DNA of 64,000 nucleotides from Streptomyces sp. SAJ15 (GCF_007595705.1 NZ_NISY01000004.1:558001-622000); one strand, 5' to 3'. Shown: positions 50,809-59,081, counted from the first letter of the stretch. Numbers and translations: made by a program. The notes: generated by a model from the letters alone, not told the origin.

Positions 50809-52119
50809 ATGATCCAAAGCCGCGTACACGTCTCTGACCTGCGAGAACACGTCGGCCGTACCGTCACTGTCTGCGGGTGGGTAAACACCCTGCGCCTGCA
50901 GCGCAAGATGCAGTTCGTCATCGTGCGGGACAGCACCGGCATGGTGCAGGTGACCCACAAGCGTGACGACGGGCCGCTTGAGGCCCAGCTCGAAGCTCTC
51001 ACCCCCGAGTCCGCAGTCAAGATCACCGGCCGCGTCGTCGACGCTGAGCAGGTCAAGCTCGGCGGCCTGGAGCTCGTCCCTGAGTCGGTCGAGGTCCTGA
51101 ACCTGGCCGCTACGCCGCTGCCGATCGACGAGCACACCGGCATTGAGCATCGGCTGGACTGGCGCTTCCTGGACGTGCGCCGTCGGACCGCCACACAGCT
51201 GATGTTCGCCGTGCAGACCACCCTGGAACAGGGGATGCGCGAGTACGCCTACACGCAGGGCGCCACTGAGATGCACACCCCCAAGCTCATGGGTACGGCG
51301 TCGGAATCCGGAGCGGAGGTCTTCAAGCTCGGCTACTTCGGCCGCAGCGCCTACCTGGCGCAGTCGCCGCAGTTCTACAAGCAGATGGCAATCTCGGCCG
51401 GCATCGAGAAGGTCTTCGAGATCGGCCCTGTCTTCCGTGCCGAGCCATCGTTCACCTCCAGGCACGCCACCGAGTTCACCGGCGTCGACGTCGAGCTTGC
51501 CTGGATCGACGGCGTCGAGGACGTGATGGCGTTCGAGGAGCAGATGCTCGCCCACGCGATCGCGAAGGTCGCCGACTCCCACGGTGACGCCATCCGAGAG
51601 CACTTCGGTGTGGAGATCACCGTACCGACGACGCCCTTCCCCCGCATCACCATGGCCGAGGCGCACGAGATCCTGCGCAAGGGAGGCTGGGACCCGGAAG
51701 GGATCAAGGAGGACCTGGACCCGGAGGGCGAGCGCAGCATCAGCGCCCACATCCAGGAGGCCACCGGGCACGAGTTCGTGTTCATCACGCACTACCCGGT
51801 GAGCATCCGGCCCTTCTACCACATGCGGCCGGCCGACGACCCGAGTGTGACTCTGAGCTTCGACCTGCTGTGGAAGGGGCTGGAGGTCACCACCGGCGCA
51901 CAGCGCGAGCACCGGTATGACGTGCTGCTGAAGCAGGCCGCCGAGAAAGGCATGAGCCCAGAGCCGCTGCAGGACTACCTGAACGCGTTCCGGTACGGCT
52001 GCCCGCCGCACGGTGGCCTGGGCATGGGGCTCGGCCGGGTGCTGATGGTGCTCCTCGGTCTGGAGTCGATCCGCGAGGCCACCTTCCTCTTCCGCGGACC
52101 GAACCGCCTCACGCCGTAA
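50809..52119 (+). CDS. aspS2: Aspartyl-tRNA synthetase, archaeal/non-discriminating type
   Basis: A 436-residue class II synthetase. An OB-fold tRNA-anticodon domain (~1-105, VHVSDLREHVGRTVTVCGWVNTLRLQRKMQFVIVRDSTG) precedes the catalytic core with motif 2 PVFRAEPSFTSRHATEFTGVDVELAW (~208-233) and motif 3 PPHGGLGMGLGRVLMVLLGLESIREATFLFRGPNR (~400-434). No bacterial insertion (GAD) domain, so it is the short archaeal/eukaryal-like AspRS or AspRS2 type, able to charge tRNA-Asp and often tRNA-Asn. Streptomyces normally also has a long bacterial AspRS elsewhere. Control by a T-box and placement next to a possible peptide-modification cluster suggest a resistance or conditional copy. The GGAGGACC site precedes the ATG at 50809. 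Confidence 0.88.
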   Translation: MIQSRVHVSDLREHVGRTVTVCGWVNTLRLQRKMQFVIVRDSTGMVQVTHKRDDGPLEAQLEALTPESAVKITGRVVDAEQVKLGGLELVPESVEVLNLAATPLPIDEHTGIEHRLDWRFLDVRRRTATQLMFAVQTTLEQGMREYAYTQGATEMHTPKLMGTASESGAEVFKLGYFGRSAYLAQSPQFYKQMAISAGIEKVFEIGPVFRAEPSFTSRHATEFTGVDVELAWIDGVEDVMAFEEQMLAHAIAKVADSHGDAIREHFGVEITVPTTPFPRITMAEAHEILRKGGWDPEGIKEDLDPEGERSISAHIQEATGHEFVFITHYPVSIRPFYHMRPADDPSVTLSFDLLWKGLEVTTGAQREHRYDVLLKQAAEKGMSPEPLQDYLNAFRYGCPPHGGLGMGLGRVLMVLLGLESIREATFLFRGPNRLTP

Positions 52120-52132
52120 CCGGCTGATGGGG

Positions 52133-52173
52133 GCGTCCCACGACACGGGCCGATGCCTCGTGTCGTGGGACGC
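52133..52173. terminator. Bidirectional terminator aspS2 / cupin gene
   Basis: A perfect 15-bp stem, GCGTCCCACGACACG and its complement, with an 11-nt loop, between two convergent genes. Confidence 0.88.
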
Positions 52174-52177
52174 GGTC

Positions 52178-52960
52178 TCAGTAGCGGACGCTGCGCAGGT
52201 CATGCGTCCACGCCTCGGCAGGGTTCTTGTCCCAGTAGGCTCGTAGCGCCAACTCCCGTTCGGAGAAGCGGCCCTGGTGGCACAGGCCGCCGTGGGAGAG
52301 GGTGACGCTCATGGCGAGCGACGACTCGGTGGTGACCCAGTGGGGGGTCAGGGCATGGCTCCACAGCTGGTCGCCGGGCCGCATGACGACGGATTGGCGG
52401 TCGGCCGCGTCATGCTCGGGCGGCTCCTCACCCGTCGTCTCGCCGATCACCGCGGCCTCTGCCGAGAGGTGCTTGTCGGGTGTGAGGTAGCTGTGGAACG
52501 TCTTGGTGCCATGCACCTGCCAGACCAGACCGTGCGAGTTGTCGTTGTGGTACGTCGAGGACGCGCCTTCGGTGGACAGGAAGAGGATCGGAGCCAGGCG
52601 CTGCCAGGTGAAACCCCGGGCGGACAGATGGGCGCGCCAGGGAATCATCACCTCGTCCTGGAAGCCGTGCAGAAGGTCGTCGTAGAAGCGGCTGAGGTTG
52701 AAGTGCACCAGCCGGAACGGCCATGTGACGATCTCTTCGAGCGGGGCGGTGCGGAAGGCGGCGGTGCGATCCATGCGCACCTGCCAGTCGTCGTCCCCGA
52801 GGATCGTGAAGCGCACTTCCGTGTCCTGGCGGATGTGGTCGAGGATGTCGATGGCGGGCAGGAACGTGTAGTCGAAGGCGACCTCCAGGGGGAAGTTCGG
52901 TGGTTGCCGCCACCGATGTGTGAAGTCGTCCGGTGTCGTGATCGTCATAGGTCGGTCCAT
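52178..52960 (-). CDS. JmjC/cupin-8-type Fe(II)/2-oxoglutarate oxygenase
   Basis: A 260-residue protein. STYHNDNSHGLVWQVHGTKTFHSYLT (~135-160) shows the metal motif H138-x-D140 and the following 'W-x-x-G-K/T' turn of JmjC/cupin_8 oxygenases; the distal His is in GDQLWSHALTPHWV (H202 or H207). Such enzymes hydroxylate protein or peptide side chains (often Asp, Asn, Arg or His). Last gene of the leftward set that includes two radical SAM enzymes and the 119-residue protein, 22 nt after the preceding gene, hence a likely post-translational tailoring enzyme there. An alternative start is the ATG at 52948. Confidence 0.75.
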   Translation of the reverse strand: MDRPMTITTPDDFTHRWRQPPNFPLEVAFDYTFLPAIDILDHIRQDTEVRFTILGDDDWQVRMDRTAAFRTAPLEEIVTWPFRLVHFNLSRFYDDLLHGFQDEVMIPWRAHLSARGFTWQRLAPILFLSTEGASSTYHNDNSHGLVWQVHGTKTFHSYLTPDKHLSAEAAVIGETTGEEPPEHDAADRQSVVMRPGDQLWSHALTPHWVTTESSLAMSVTLSHGGLCHQGRFSERELALRAYWDKNPAEAWTHDLRSVRY

Positions 52961-52982
52961 GGAGTCGTGTACGTAGCGCCGC

Positions 52983-53888
52983 TCACGCCGGCGCGGCGCA
53001 CGACGCCGCGCGGTCGTCGGATGCGGCGGAGGATCGGCAGATGGCAGCGCAGTCCGGGGTCACGCGGTCCTGCGCCGGATCGGTCAGGAACTGTCTGATG
53101 CTGGCCCGAGGCGCATGGACGCTGACTGATGCCTGGCCGTAGGGACAGCGCCGTATGTGACCGTCCGCGGACACGTACGCAGTCGCCGAGCGGCACGACC
53201 ACCGCTCGCCCCCCGCCGGTGGCAGCTGTAGGTCCCGGAGCTCGCCGAGGTAGGCCCGGTACCGATCGGACAGGTTGAAGTAGCGGCTCAGCACGTCGGC
53301 GTCCAGATGCTGCTGTACCAGGTAGTCCTGGACCGACTTGCCGTCCCGGCGCAAGGCGCGTTCGTCGAGGACGACGGGGCTGAACTGGACCTCCACGCCT
53401 GCCTCGGACACGAGGTCGGCCAGCTCCTGGCACTCATCGTCGCTCAGGCCCCAGCAGGTGACGTGGAGGATCTTCGTCTCGGTGCTGATGGCGCGTAGCG
53501 TGGCGATGCCCGAGGCCGCTGTGCGGGTGGTACGTCCCAGCAGCATCGCGCCTTGTGAGTCGGCGGACACGGTCACGTTGCTCAGTAGGTGCGTCACGTG
53601 GGAGAGGGCGATGACCTCGGCCACGGAGCGGGCCGAGGTCACCATCGACACCGACATGCCGAACTGGTGCGCCAGCCGTACAAGTTGCCTGAGCTGCGGA
53701 TGATGGGTGGGCTCGCCACCCGTCAGACAAACGCCCTCCACGCCGGCTTCCCGCAGCCGCGACAGCGTGCGTGTGTACGTCGCGGTGTCGAGGAAGCCGT
53801 GAGCACGGTCAGCGCGGAAGCAGAAGCCGCAGGCCACCTTGCAGTGCCCGGCCGTGGAGACCAGCGCCGTACGGACGTGGACGCTCAT
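52983..53888 (-). CDS. Radical SAM enzyme, short, with Cys-rich C-terminus
   Basis: A 301-residue radical SAM protein. CKVACGFC (C16, C20, C23; Cx3Cx2C) near the N-terminus binds the SAM cluster, and GVEGVCLTGGEPTHHPQLRQLVRLAHQFG (~50-78) holds the GGEP motif. C-terminal cysteines (WSCRSATAYVSADGHIRRCPYG ... DCAAICRSSAASDDRAASCAA) may bind a second cluster in a SPASM-like tail. The ATG at 53888 overlaps the stop of the SPASM radical SAM gene by 4 nt. Paired radical SAM enzymes of this sort modify ribosomal peptides; substrate unknown. Confidence 0.83.
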   Translation of the reverse strand: MSVHVRTALVSTAGHCKVACGFCFRADRAHGFLDTATYTRTLSRLREAGVEGVCLTGGEPTHHPQLRQLVRLAHQFGMSVSMVTSARSVAEVIALSHVTHLLSNVTVSADSQGAMLLGRTTRTAASGIATLRAISTETKILHVTCWGLSDDECQELADLVSEAGVEVQFSPVVLDERALRRDGKSVQDYLVQQHLDADVLSRYFNLSDRYRAYLGELRDLQLPPAGGERWSCRSATAYVSADGHIRRCPYGQASVSVHAPRASIRQFLTDPAQDRVTPDCAAICRSSAASDDRAASCAAPA

Positions 53889-55186
53889 TGCACCCCCGTG
53901 TTGTCCCACACGGCGATCTCCACGGTGCTCGTGTAGAACGCGCACATCTCGGGATCAGGGCTGCTGCCTCCGACGAGGGCCTGCTCGTTGCGGGAGGGGC
54001 CACCGCAGATGGCGAGCGCCGGGCAGTTCCCGCACTCGGGGATGGGCGCGACGTTCTTCGCCACACCAGCCAGTCGTCCTGGATCGGCACGCAACTCGTC
54101 CAGGGTGTGCAGGAATGACGGCTCGGTGAAGTTGATGTCGCACAGGCTCACCCGGTTGCCGGGCAGCAGGGCGGCGTTCAGGCTGCGGTCCCCCTGCATG
54201 TGGTCGAACAGCATCGGCCGTCGGGTGTCGAGGGCCTGGAAGGCGCGGTCGAGGACAGAGAACAGCATTCCGCCGCGACCCAGGGCGGCCAGGCGGGCCT
54301 CGTACAGCTCCTGAGCCAGGTTGGCGCCCTTTACCTGCCAGCGGCCAGCAGTCGGGATGGGAGTGTTGACGTAGATGAACTTCAGCCCGAGGTCATCGAT
54401 GATCCACCGGACAGTCTCGGCCAAGCGCCCGATGTTCGCGGCCGTCGGGGTGAGGTTGCAGCCCACGTGCAGCCCCTCCGCCTCGACGAATCGGGCGACG
54501 TTGCGGCGAATGCGGTCGTCTGCGGGCTGTCCGCCGAGCAGAAGGCGGTGGGCGGAATTGATGCCCGGGGGGCCGTCGATGGAGATGCCGACCCCGTACT
54601 CGTACGCGACGAAGTGGTCGAGGGCTTCGTCGGTCAGACGGGCCCCGTTGGTGACGACCGTGCGCCGGACCCTTGCGACGTCGTAGCGGTCGGCGAGGGT
54701 GTCTGCGAGCCGGTCGCCGTACTGCATGAGGTCGAAGCGGATCGTCGGCTCGCCGCCGAACCACTGGATGGACACCTCTTCCTGGCCGGCGTTCTGCTCG
54801 AACAGGAACTCCAGGCCCTCCGACAGCTCCTCCTTCGTCATGTCCGGCTTGCCGGTATTCGTATCGACGAAGCAGTAAGTGCAGGCCATGTTGCAGCGGT
54901 CGGTGAGCACTACGCGCAGACCACTGATGCGGTCAGGTGTGGCGTCGAGCCCAAGGAGTCGAAGACGGTTACGGAGTGCTTCTCGCCGGTCGGCCACGGG
55001 GCCGTCGGAGGTGAAGCCGAGCCCTGCGAGGGCTTCATGAGTCGCGGTCGGGGGGACCCCGGCGAGGTCGTGGACCTCGCCGGAGTCGATGAACACACTG
55101 TCCAGCCCGACCGGGTCGAGGAGAACTGCTTCCCCGTCCCGCTCGTACTGGAAGTACTTCCCCCACAACATCCGGGGGACGGCCAT
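53885..55186 (-). CDS. Radical SAM/SPASM peptide-modifying enzyme
   Basis: A 433-residue protein. A lead-in domain (~1-90) precedes LRVVLTDRCNMACTYCFV (C98, C102, C105; Cx3Cx2C), then IQWFGGEPTIRF, VVTNGARLTDEAL and GVGISIDGPPGINSAHRLL, all features of anSME-like/peptide-maturase radical SAM enzymes. The SPASM tail has CDINFTEPSFL... and CGNCPALAICGGPSRNEQ...CAFY (two auxiliary Fe-S clusters). The frame is open upstream through the 119-residue gene, but the ATG at 55186, 5 nt after that gene's stop, is the start. It presumably acts on a peptide such as the upstream product. Confidence 0.85.
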   Translation of the reverse strand: MAVPRMLWGKYFQYERDGEAVLLDPVGLDSVFIDSGEVHDLAGVPPTATHEALAGLGFTSDGPVADRREALRNRLRLLGLDATPDRISGLRVVLTDRCNMACTYCFVDTNTGKPDMTKEELSEGLEFLFEQNAGQEEVSIQWFGGEPTIRFDLMQYGDRLADTLADRYDVARVRRTVVTNGARLTDEALDHFVAYEYGVGISIDGPPGINSAHRLLLGGQPADDRIRRNVARFVEAEGLHVGCNLTPTAANIGRLAETVRWIIDDLGLKFIYVNTPIPTAGRWQVKGANLAQELYEARLAALGRGGMLFSVLDRAFQALDTRRPMLFDHMQGDRSLNAALLPGNRVSLCDINFTEPSFLHTLDELRADPGRLAGVAKNVAPIPECGNCPALAICGGPSRNEQALVGGSSPDPEMCAFYTSTVEIAVWDNTGVQ

Positions 55187-55191
55187 GTTGG

Positions 55192-55551
55192 TCAGGCCGC
55201 CGTTTCCTCTTCGGCGATGCCGAGCTCGGCCATGACCTCGCGGACCTTGTCCTCGGCGGTGGCCTGGAGCTTCGCGGAGGTGGCCGGCGAGCCACCGTCG
55301 GCGAGGACGATCACGCCGGGCAGGGTCGGGTTGGGGGCGATGACCGTGATGCCGGCCGGGTCGGTGCCGATGACCATGATCGCGTCCTTCAGCTCGACCC
55401 AGTCGGTCTGCTCCTTGAGCGCGTCGATGATGCGGCCCTGCTTCTCCTGGAAGGAGGCCCGCTCGCCCATCCAGACGCCCGCCTTGGACTTGGAGTCCAC
55501 GACGTCCGCGTAGATCAGGTGGTCCTTCTTCTCTCGCCTGGGCTGAGGCAC
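55192..55551 (-). CDS. Unknown 119-residue protein, possible peptide precursor or partner of the radical SAM pair
   Basis: A 119-residue protein with no Cys; a charged N-terminus (MPQPRREKKDHLIYADVVDSKSKAGVW), a small hydrophobic core (AIMVIGTDPAGITVIAPNPTLPGVIVLADGG) and an acidic helix at the end (KVREVMAELGIAEEETAA). GTG start with GAGAGGATC. It is the first gene of the set (upstream of both radical SAM genes and the oxygenase), the usual place of a precursor or a RiPP-recognition partner. No leader/core cleavage site (such as GG) is convincing, so I cannot say which. No known family recognised. Confidence 0.55.
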   Translation of the reverse strand: MPQPRREKKDHLIYADVVDSKSKAGVWMGERASFQEKQGRIIDALKEQTDWVELKDAIMVIGTDPAGITVIAPNPTLPGVIVLADGGSPATSAKLQATAEDKVREVMAELGIAEEETAA

Positions 55552-55617
55552 AGTTGATCCTCTCTGTGTGTCGGACGTGCTGGAACAATCACTTGCATCC
55601 GCCGGGGTCCGGCGGGG

Positions 55618-55646
55618 GCCGCCCCACGGGGAGTGGGTGGGGCGGC
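55618..55646. terminator. Hairpin after the 139-residue gene
   Basis: GCCGCCCCAC and GTGGGGCGGC (10-bp stem, 9-nt loop), between two leftward genes; it would stop transcription from the gene at 55703 and make the radical SAM set start its own transcript. Confidence 0.65.
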
Positions 55647-55702
55647 GTTTAGCCGCTCTGCGGCAGCTCCCACGGGGAGGAGTTCAGGCCGCAGAGCGAG
55701 TC

Positions 55703-56122
55703 CTAATGGGGGCCTTCGCGCTCCCGGCGCGCCTTGATCAGGGCGCGGTGAAGCCCGTCAGGTGAGATCACGGCACGGGGGCCGGTGGGCAGCCGGTGCC
55801 AGTGGAGTCCGGGGCCGGACGTCCGCTTCGCCGAGGGGACGAGAACGTGGCAGGACGGTCCCAACGCGACAGTGCCCTGTTCCTCCCACCGTTCAGCGGT
55901 GCCGACCGGCGTCAGGAAGTACATGCGCGGCTCACGGCCGCCGTCGTCGAGGACGACGGACCCGACAGGCAGCCCCTGCTCCTCGATGAGCTCTACGGCC
56001 CTGCGGCCCACGTGCTCGGGCGCACGGATGGCGTCCCACCACGTGCCGGCGGGACACAACTCCGGCTCGCTGCCGAGAGGCATCCACCTTGGCAGTCGAG
56101 TGGTCGGGATCGCGTCCGACAT
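55703..56122 (-). CDS. Hypothetical protein, 139 residues (Streptomyces-type)
   Basis: A 139-residue soluble protein. Its pattern WWDAIRAPEHVGRRAVELIEEQGLPVGSVVLDDGGREPRMYFLTPVGTAERWEEQGTVALGPSCHVLVPSAKRTSGPGLHWHRLPTG resembles a small family seen in many Streptomyces next to XRE regulators, sometimes linked to bifunctional primase/polymerase-like folds, with no demonstrated role. It is read leftward from a region containing a palindrome (56132-56153). Association with the radical SAM set is by neighbourhood only. Confidence 0.6.
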   Translation of the reverse strand: MSDAIPTTRLPRWMPLGSEPELCPAGTWWDAIRAPEHVGRRAVELIEEQGLPVGSVVLDDGGREPRMYFLTPVGTAERWEEQGTVALGPSCHVLVPSAKRTSGPGLHWHRLPTGPRAVISPDGLHRALIKARREREGPH

Positions 56123-56131
56123 AGGAAAGGC

Positions 56132-56153
56132 CCCCTCACAACTGAGTGTGAGA
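56132..56153. promoter_or_regulatory. Palindrome CTCACA-N-TGTGAG upstream of the 139-residue gene
   Basis: CCCTCACA-ACTGAG-TGTGAGAGG: the arms CTCACA/TGTGAG are exact. It may be an operator for the XRE regulator encoded ~100 nt upstream, or part of the leader. Confidence 0.4.
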
Positions 56154-56241
56154 GGACCATTCCACTCTGGAGGCGGGTGTGCGCGGACAAACTGTCCGCA
56201 CCCAATTCAGGCCAAGTCCCGCGAGAGTAAAGGGAGTTGTG

Positions 56242-57471
56242 CTACGCGACTCCGGCCCAGGTGCCGAACGCGGACAACTCGGCTGACGGGTGCGTGTCCA
56301 TGCGCAGCAGCGAGCCGAGCGTTTCGCGCACGGATGGGTGGAATCGCGTGTGGTTCGGCGCGATCTTCCGGGCTCGCTTCAGCTCTGCGAACGCTCCGCC
56401 GCGGTCACCTTCCGCCAGGCGTGCGGAGGCGACGTCGATGTGATGGTGGCTGGATCGCTCACCCACCGTGGAGGCAGGCGGCGCCCATGCCGCTCCGCCC
56501 TGTCCCCATTCAGTGAGCCGGGCGAGGGCCTGCTCGCTGTCGCCGGTGTCGATCAACGTATGCACCGAGTGGATCTTGATGTTTGTGGGGCCGAAGCTCA
56601 TCTCGTAGGCCAGGCTGTCCCGGTTGCCGGCCATCAGCGCGACTTGCTCTGCTTCGCGCAGGAACTCTTCCGCCGCATCGGGGTTGTTGTCCCGCGATTC
56701 AACGACCGCCAGCTTCAGCAGCAGCGCCCCGTCGACCGCAAGCGCGTCGTCGGTGTACGAATGCTCCGGCTGGGCCCGCTCCAACTCGTGCCGCAGACCC
56801 TTGAGCTTGCGACGAGCCGACTCAGTAGCTCCCTGCCGCAGCATCGACCCCGCCACCAGGAACCCGGCCGTGAACTGCATGAGTGGGTCACCACTGCGAT
56901 CCGCTGCCCACCTCACCCGCTCCAGCGCCGTATTGCCGAGGTCGTGGTGCCCCATCTTGTGGGCCAGGCTGTTGACCGCACGGTACGCGCGGGCCAGATG
57001 CCAGAATGCCTTCTGCTGTTCATCGCCACGCGCGCTGAGAGCGACGTGGGTCAGTTCTGTGATCACCGGAGGGAGCAGCGGCCCCATCGGCACGTACCGG
57101 GCATCACGCCGGAGAGCTGCGATCTGGTCCACCTCGGAGGCCAGGACCGGCAGAGCGCGTGGACGCGTCTCCAGCTCATCTGGGGTGTCGAAGCACAGCA
57201 GGATGCGCCTCAGCTCCGGAATGACGGCGTGCACGCCGTCCTCCGCCTCGGGGTCCCCGTAGTACGGCTGACCGGTCAGCACCTCGGGGCCGAAGTGCAG
57301 TGCCCTCGACAGCGCGAGAATCAGGCTCGGCGTCGCCTTCCGCGCGCCGGACTCCAGCTTCTGCACCAGGCTGGGGGAGACCGCGACCCGCTGGGCAAGT
57401 TGCGCGGCGGACAGTCCCCGCGTCTTGCGTGCCACCCGGAGTCGGTCCCCCAACATAACGCTCTCATTCAC
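56242..57471 (-). CDS. XRE-family regulator with helical-repeat C-terminus
   Basis: A 409-residue protein. The N-terminal helix-turn-helix (MLGDRLRVARKTRGLSAAQLAQRVAVSPSLVQKLESGARKATPSLILALSRALHF, ~6-62) is typical BldD/C1-like. The remaining ~340 residues are helical with repeats such as AFWHLARAYRAVNSLAHKMGHHDLGNTALERVRWAADRSGD, a TPR-like ligand- or protein-sensing part seen in Streptomyces regulators. It is divergent from the FxLD-type methyltransferase gene across 229 bp and may control that gene and the leftward set. The signal sensed is unknown. Confidence 0.8.
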   Translation of the reverse strand: MNESVMLGDRLRVARKTRGLSAAQLAQRVAVSPSLVQKLESGARKATPSLILALSRALHFGPEVLTGQPYYGDPEAEDGVHAVIPELRRILLCFDTPDELETRPRALPVLASEVDQIAALRRDARYVPMGPLLPPVITELTHVALSARGDEQQKAFWHLARAYRAVNSLAHKMGHHDLGNTALERVRWAADRSGDPLMQFTAGFLVAGSMLRQGATESARRKLKGLRHELERAQPEHSYTDDALAVDGALLLKLAVVESRDNNPDAAEEFLREAEQVALMAGNRDSLAYEMSFGPTNIKIHSVHTLIDTGDSEQALARLTEWGQGGAAWAPPASTVGERSSHHHIDVASARLAEGDRGGAFAELKRARKIAPNHTRFHPSVRETLGSLLRMDTHPSAELSAFGTWAGVA

Positions 57472-57700
57472 GTCGGCTTCCCCTCGCTGATCGGAGCATT
57501 GTGGCCAGAGTACGTATTGCGAATGGTGCCCAGAAGGCCCGTCGCCAAGAGTTAACGGACCAACGGAGAACCCGTAGATCGGCGTCAGGACATCCGTGCG
57601 GCTGCGCGCGGTTCACTGGACGGCACCGTGACATCTCGATCAACGGCCTGCGAGCCGTGATCGCTCACCACTGATCTTCCACATCGCACGAGAGGTAGTC

Positions 57701-59008
57701 ATGGGATCGAGTGACCACACGGCGTTACCCGCCGACGCCACAGTCGAGAGCGATAGCGTCGGCGCGGTGAGCACCGACATGATTGCTACTCCCGATGCCG
57801 CAGCCGAGCGGCTTCGCCATGCCCTTGTCGACAGCGTCCGCAAGTCCGGGTACGCCTGCACGCCTTCAGTAGAGACGGCGATGAGGGCCGTGGCCCGCCA
57901 CCTGTTCGTGCCCGAAGCGTCACTCGAGGACGCCTACGCCAATGCGACAGTCCATATTAAGTACGACGGCGACGGGGCATCCATCAGCTGCGCCTCACAG
58001 CCCGACATCGTCGCCCTCATGCTGGACCAGCTCCAAGCCCAGCCCGGACACACGGTGCTGGAGCTGGGGGCCGGCACCGGGTACAACGCCGGACTGCTGG
58101 GCCACATCGTCGGAGAGACCGGCCACGTCACCACCATCGACGTCGACCAAGATCTCGTGGACGGAGCCCGCGCCCACCTCTCGGCCGCCGGGATCGAGAA
58201 CGTCGACGTCCTGCTCGGCGACGGTGCACTCGGACACTCCCAGGGCGCGCCCTACGACCGGATCATTGCCACGGTCGGCGCGCACGGCATTCCCCATGCA
58301 TGGATGGACCAGCTCACGCCCGGAGGGCGGCTGGTCGTAGCTCAGCGGCTGCGCGGCAGCGTGTGCCGCTCGATCGCGTACGAGCGACAAGAGGGGGCCT
58401 GGCGCAGTGTCAGCAGCCAGTTGAACACGTTCGTGCCACTGCGTCAGGGCATCGCTGATGATCCACGGCGCATGGTTCCGCTGACCGCCGACGGCTCCGT
58501 CCGCGTCCAGATCAACGAGGAGCAGGCAGCCCACTCGGAAGCTCTGCTCGGCGTGTTGGACCAGCCGGCACATGAGGCATGGTCCGGGGTGACGTTCCGA
58601 GGCCGAGAGTCCTGGGAGTGGATGTGGCTGTGGCTCGCGTGCACCATGGACAACGCCTTGAGCCGTTTCGAACCCGATGCCCCGGCAGTCGAGCGAGGGC
58701 TCGTCCGACCGCGGTTCCAGTACATGGCCGTGGTCGACAGGGGCGCCATCGGCTACCTGGTCAATCGCCAGGCGGAGAAGGACCAGGACGGCCGCCAGCT
58801 CTACGAAATCGGTGTCGTCGGGCATGGCCCCGGCGCTGACGAACTGGTTCAGCGTGCCGTCGCGGAGATGCGTACCTGGGACAGCGGGTACCGCGACCGT
58901 GAGGTCCAGTTCGAGATTCAGCCGCTCGGCAGCGAGCCGCTCGATCCACGGCCTGGTCGCTTCGCCTTCGACAACGCCCTCAACCGAGTCCTCATCGAGT
59001 GGCAGTGA
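57701..59008 (+). CDS. FxLD-type (PIMT-like) methyltransferase
   Basis: A 435-residue protein-L-isoaspartate-O-methyltransferase-like enzyme. SAM motif VLELGAGTGYNAGLLGHIVG (~117-136), TIDVDQDLVDGARAHL, and YDRIIATVGAHGIPHAWMDQLTPGGRLV are PIMT hallmarks; the long C-terminal half (~230-435) with WEWMWLWLACTMDNAL and GHGPGADELVQRAVAEM is found in the 'methyltransferase, FxLD system' group, which is linked to FxLD lanthipeptides. No lanthionine synthetase and no FxLD-peptide gene can be found next to it. GAGAGG precedes the ATG. Last gene of the cargo before phage genes resume. Confidence 0.8.
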   Translation: MGSSDHTALPADATVESDSVGAVSTDMIATPDAAAERLRHALVDSVRKSGYACTPSVETAMRAVARHLFVPEASLEDAYANATVHIKYDGDGASISCASQPDIVALMLDQLQAQPGHTVLELGAGTGYNAGLLGHIVGETGHVTTIDVDQDLVDGARAHLSAAGIENVDVLLGDGALGHSQGAPYDRIIATVGAHGIPHAWMDQLTPGGRLVVAQRLRGSVCRSIAYERQEGAWRSVSSQLNTFVPLRQGIADDPRRMVPLTADGSVRVQINEEQAAHSEALLGVLDQPAHEAWSGVTFRGRESWEWMWLWLACTMDNALSRFEPDAPAVERGLVRPRFQYMAVVDRGAIGYLVNRQAEKDQDGRQLYEIGVVGHGPGADELVQRAVAEMRTWDSGYRDREVQFEIQPLGSEPLDPRPGRFAFDNALNRVLIEWQ

Positions 59009-59081
59009 GAACGGGACGAAAGCCTTAGCACGCCGGTCGGGCCCGCTGGAGCTGTCCGACAGCCCTCCTAGCGTCGGCTGA

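Larger units (their letters stand above)
19346..59081. mobile_element. ~39.7-kb cargo island inside the phage head-tail gene block
   Basis: Genes left of 19346 (capsid, connector) and right of 59081 (connector, tail) are neighbours in normal siphovirus maps; everything between is non-phage. It comprises a VUT transporter, a complete dpd system, preQ0 synthesis, a kinase-like gene, a permease operon, T-box/AspRS, radical SAM cluster, XRE regulator and methyltransferase. No integrase, transposase or long flanking repeat is visible in the cargo; CACGCCGG (19362 and ~59030) is the only short match seen near both ends and may be chance. Exact junctions are not determined, and the first base after 19345 is an upper bound. 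Confidence 0.7.
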
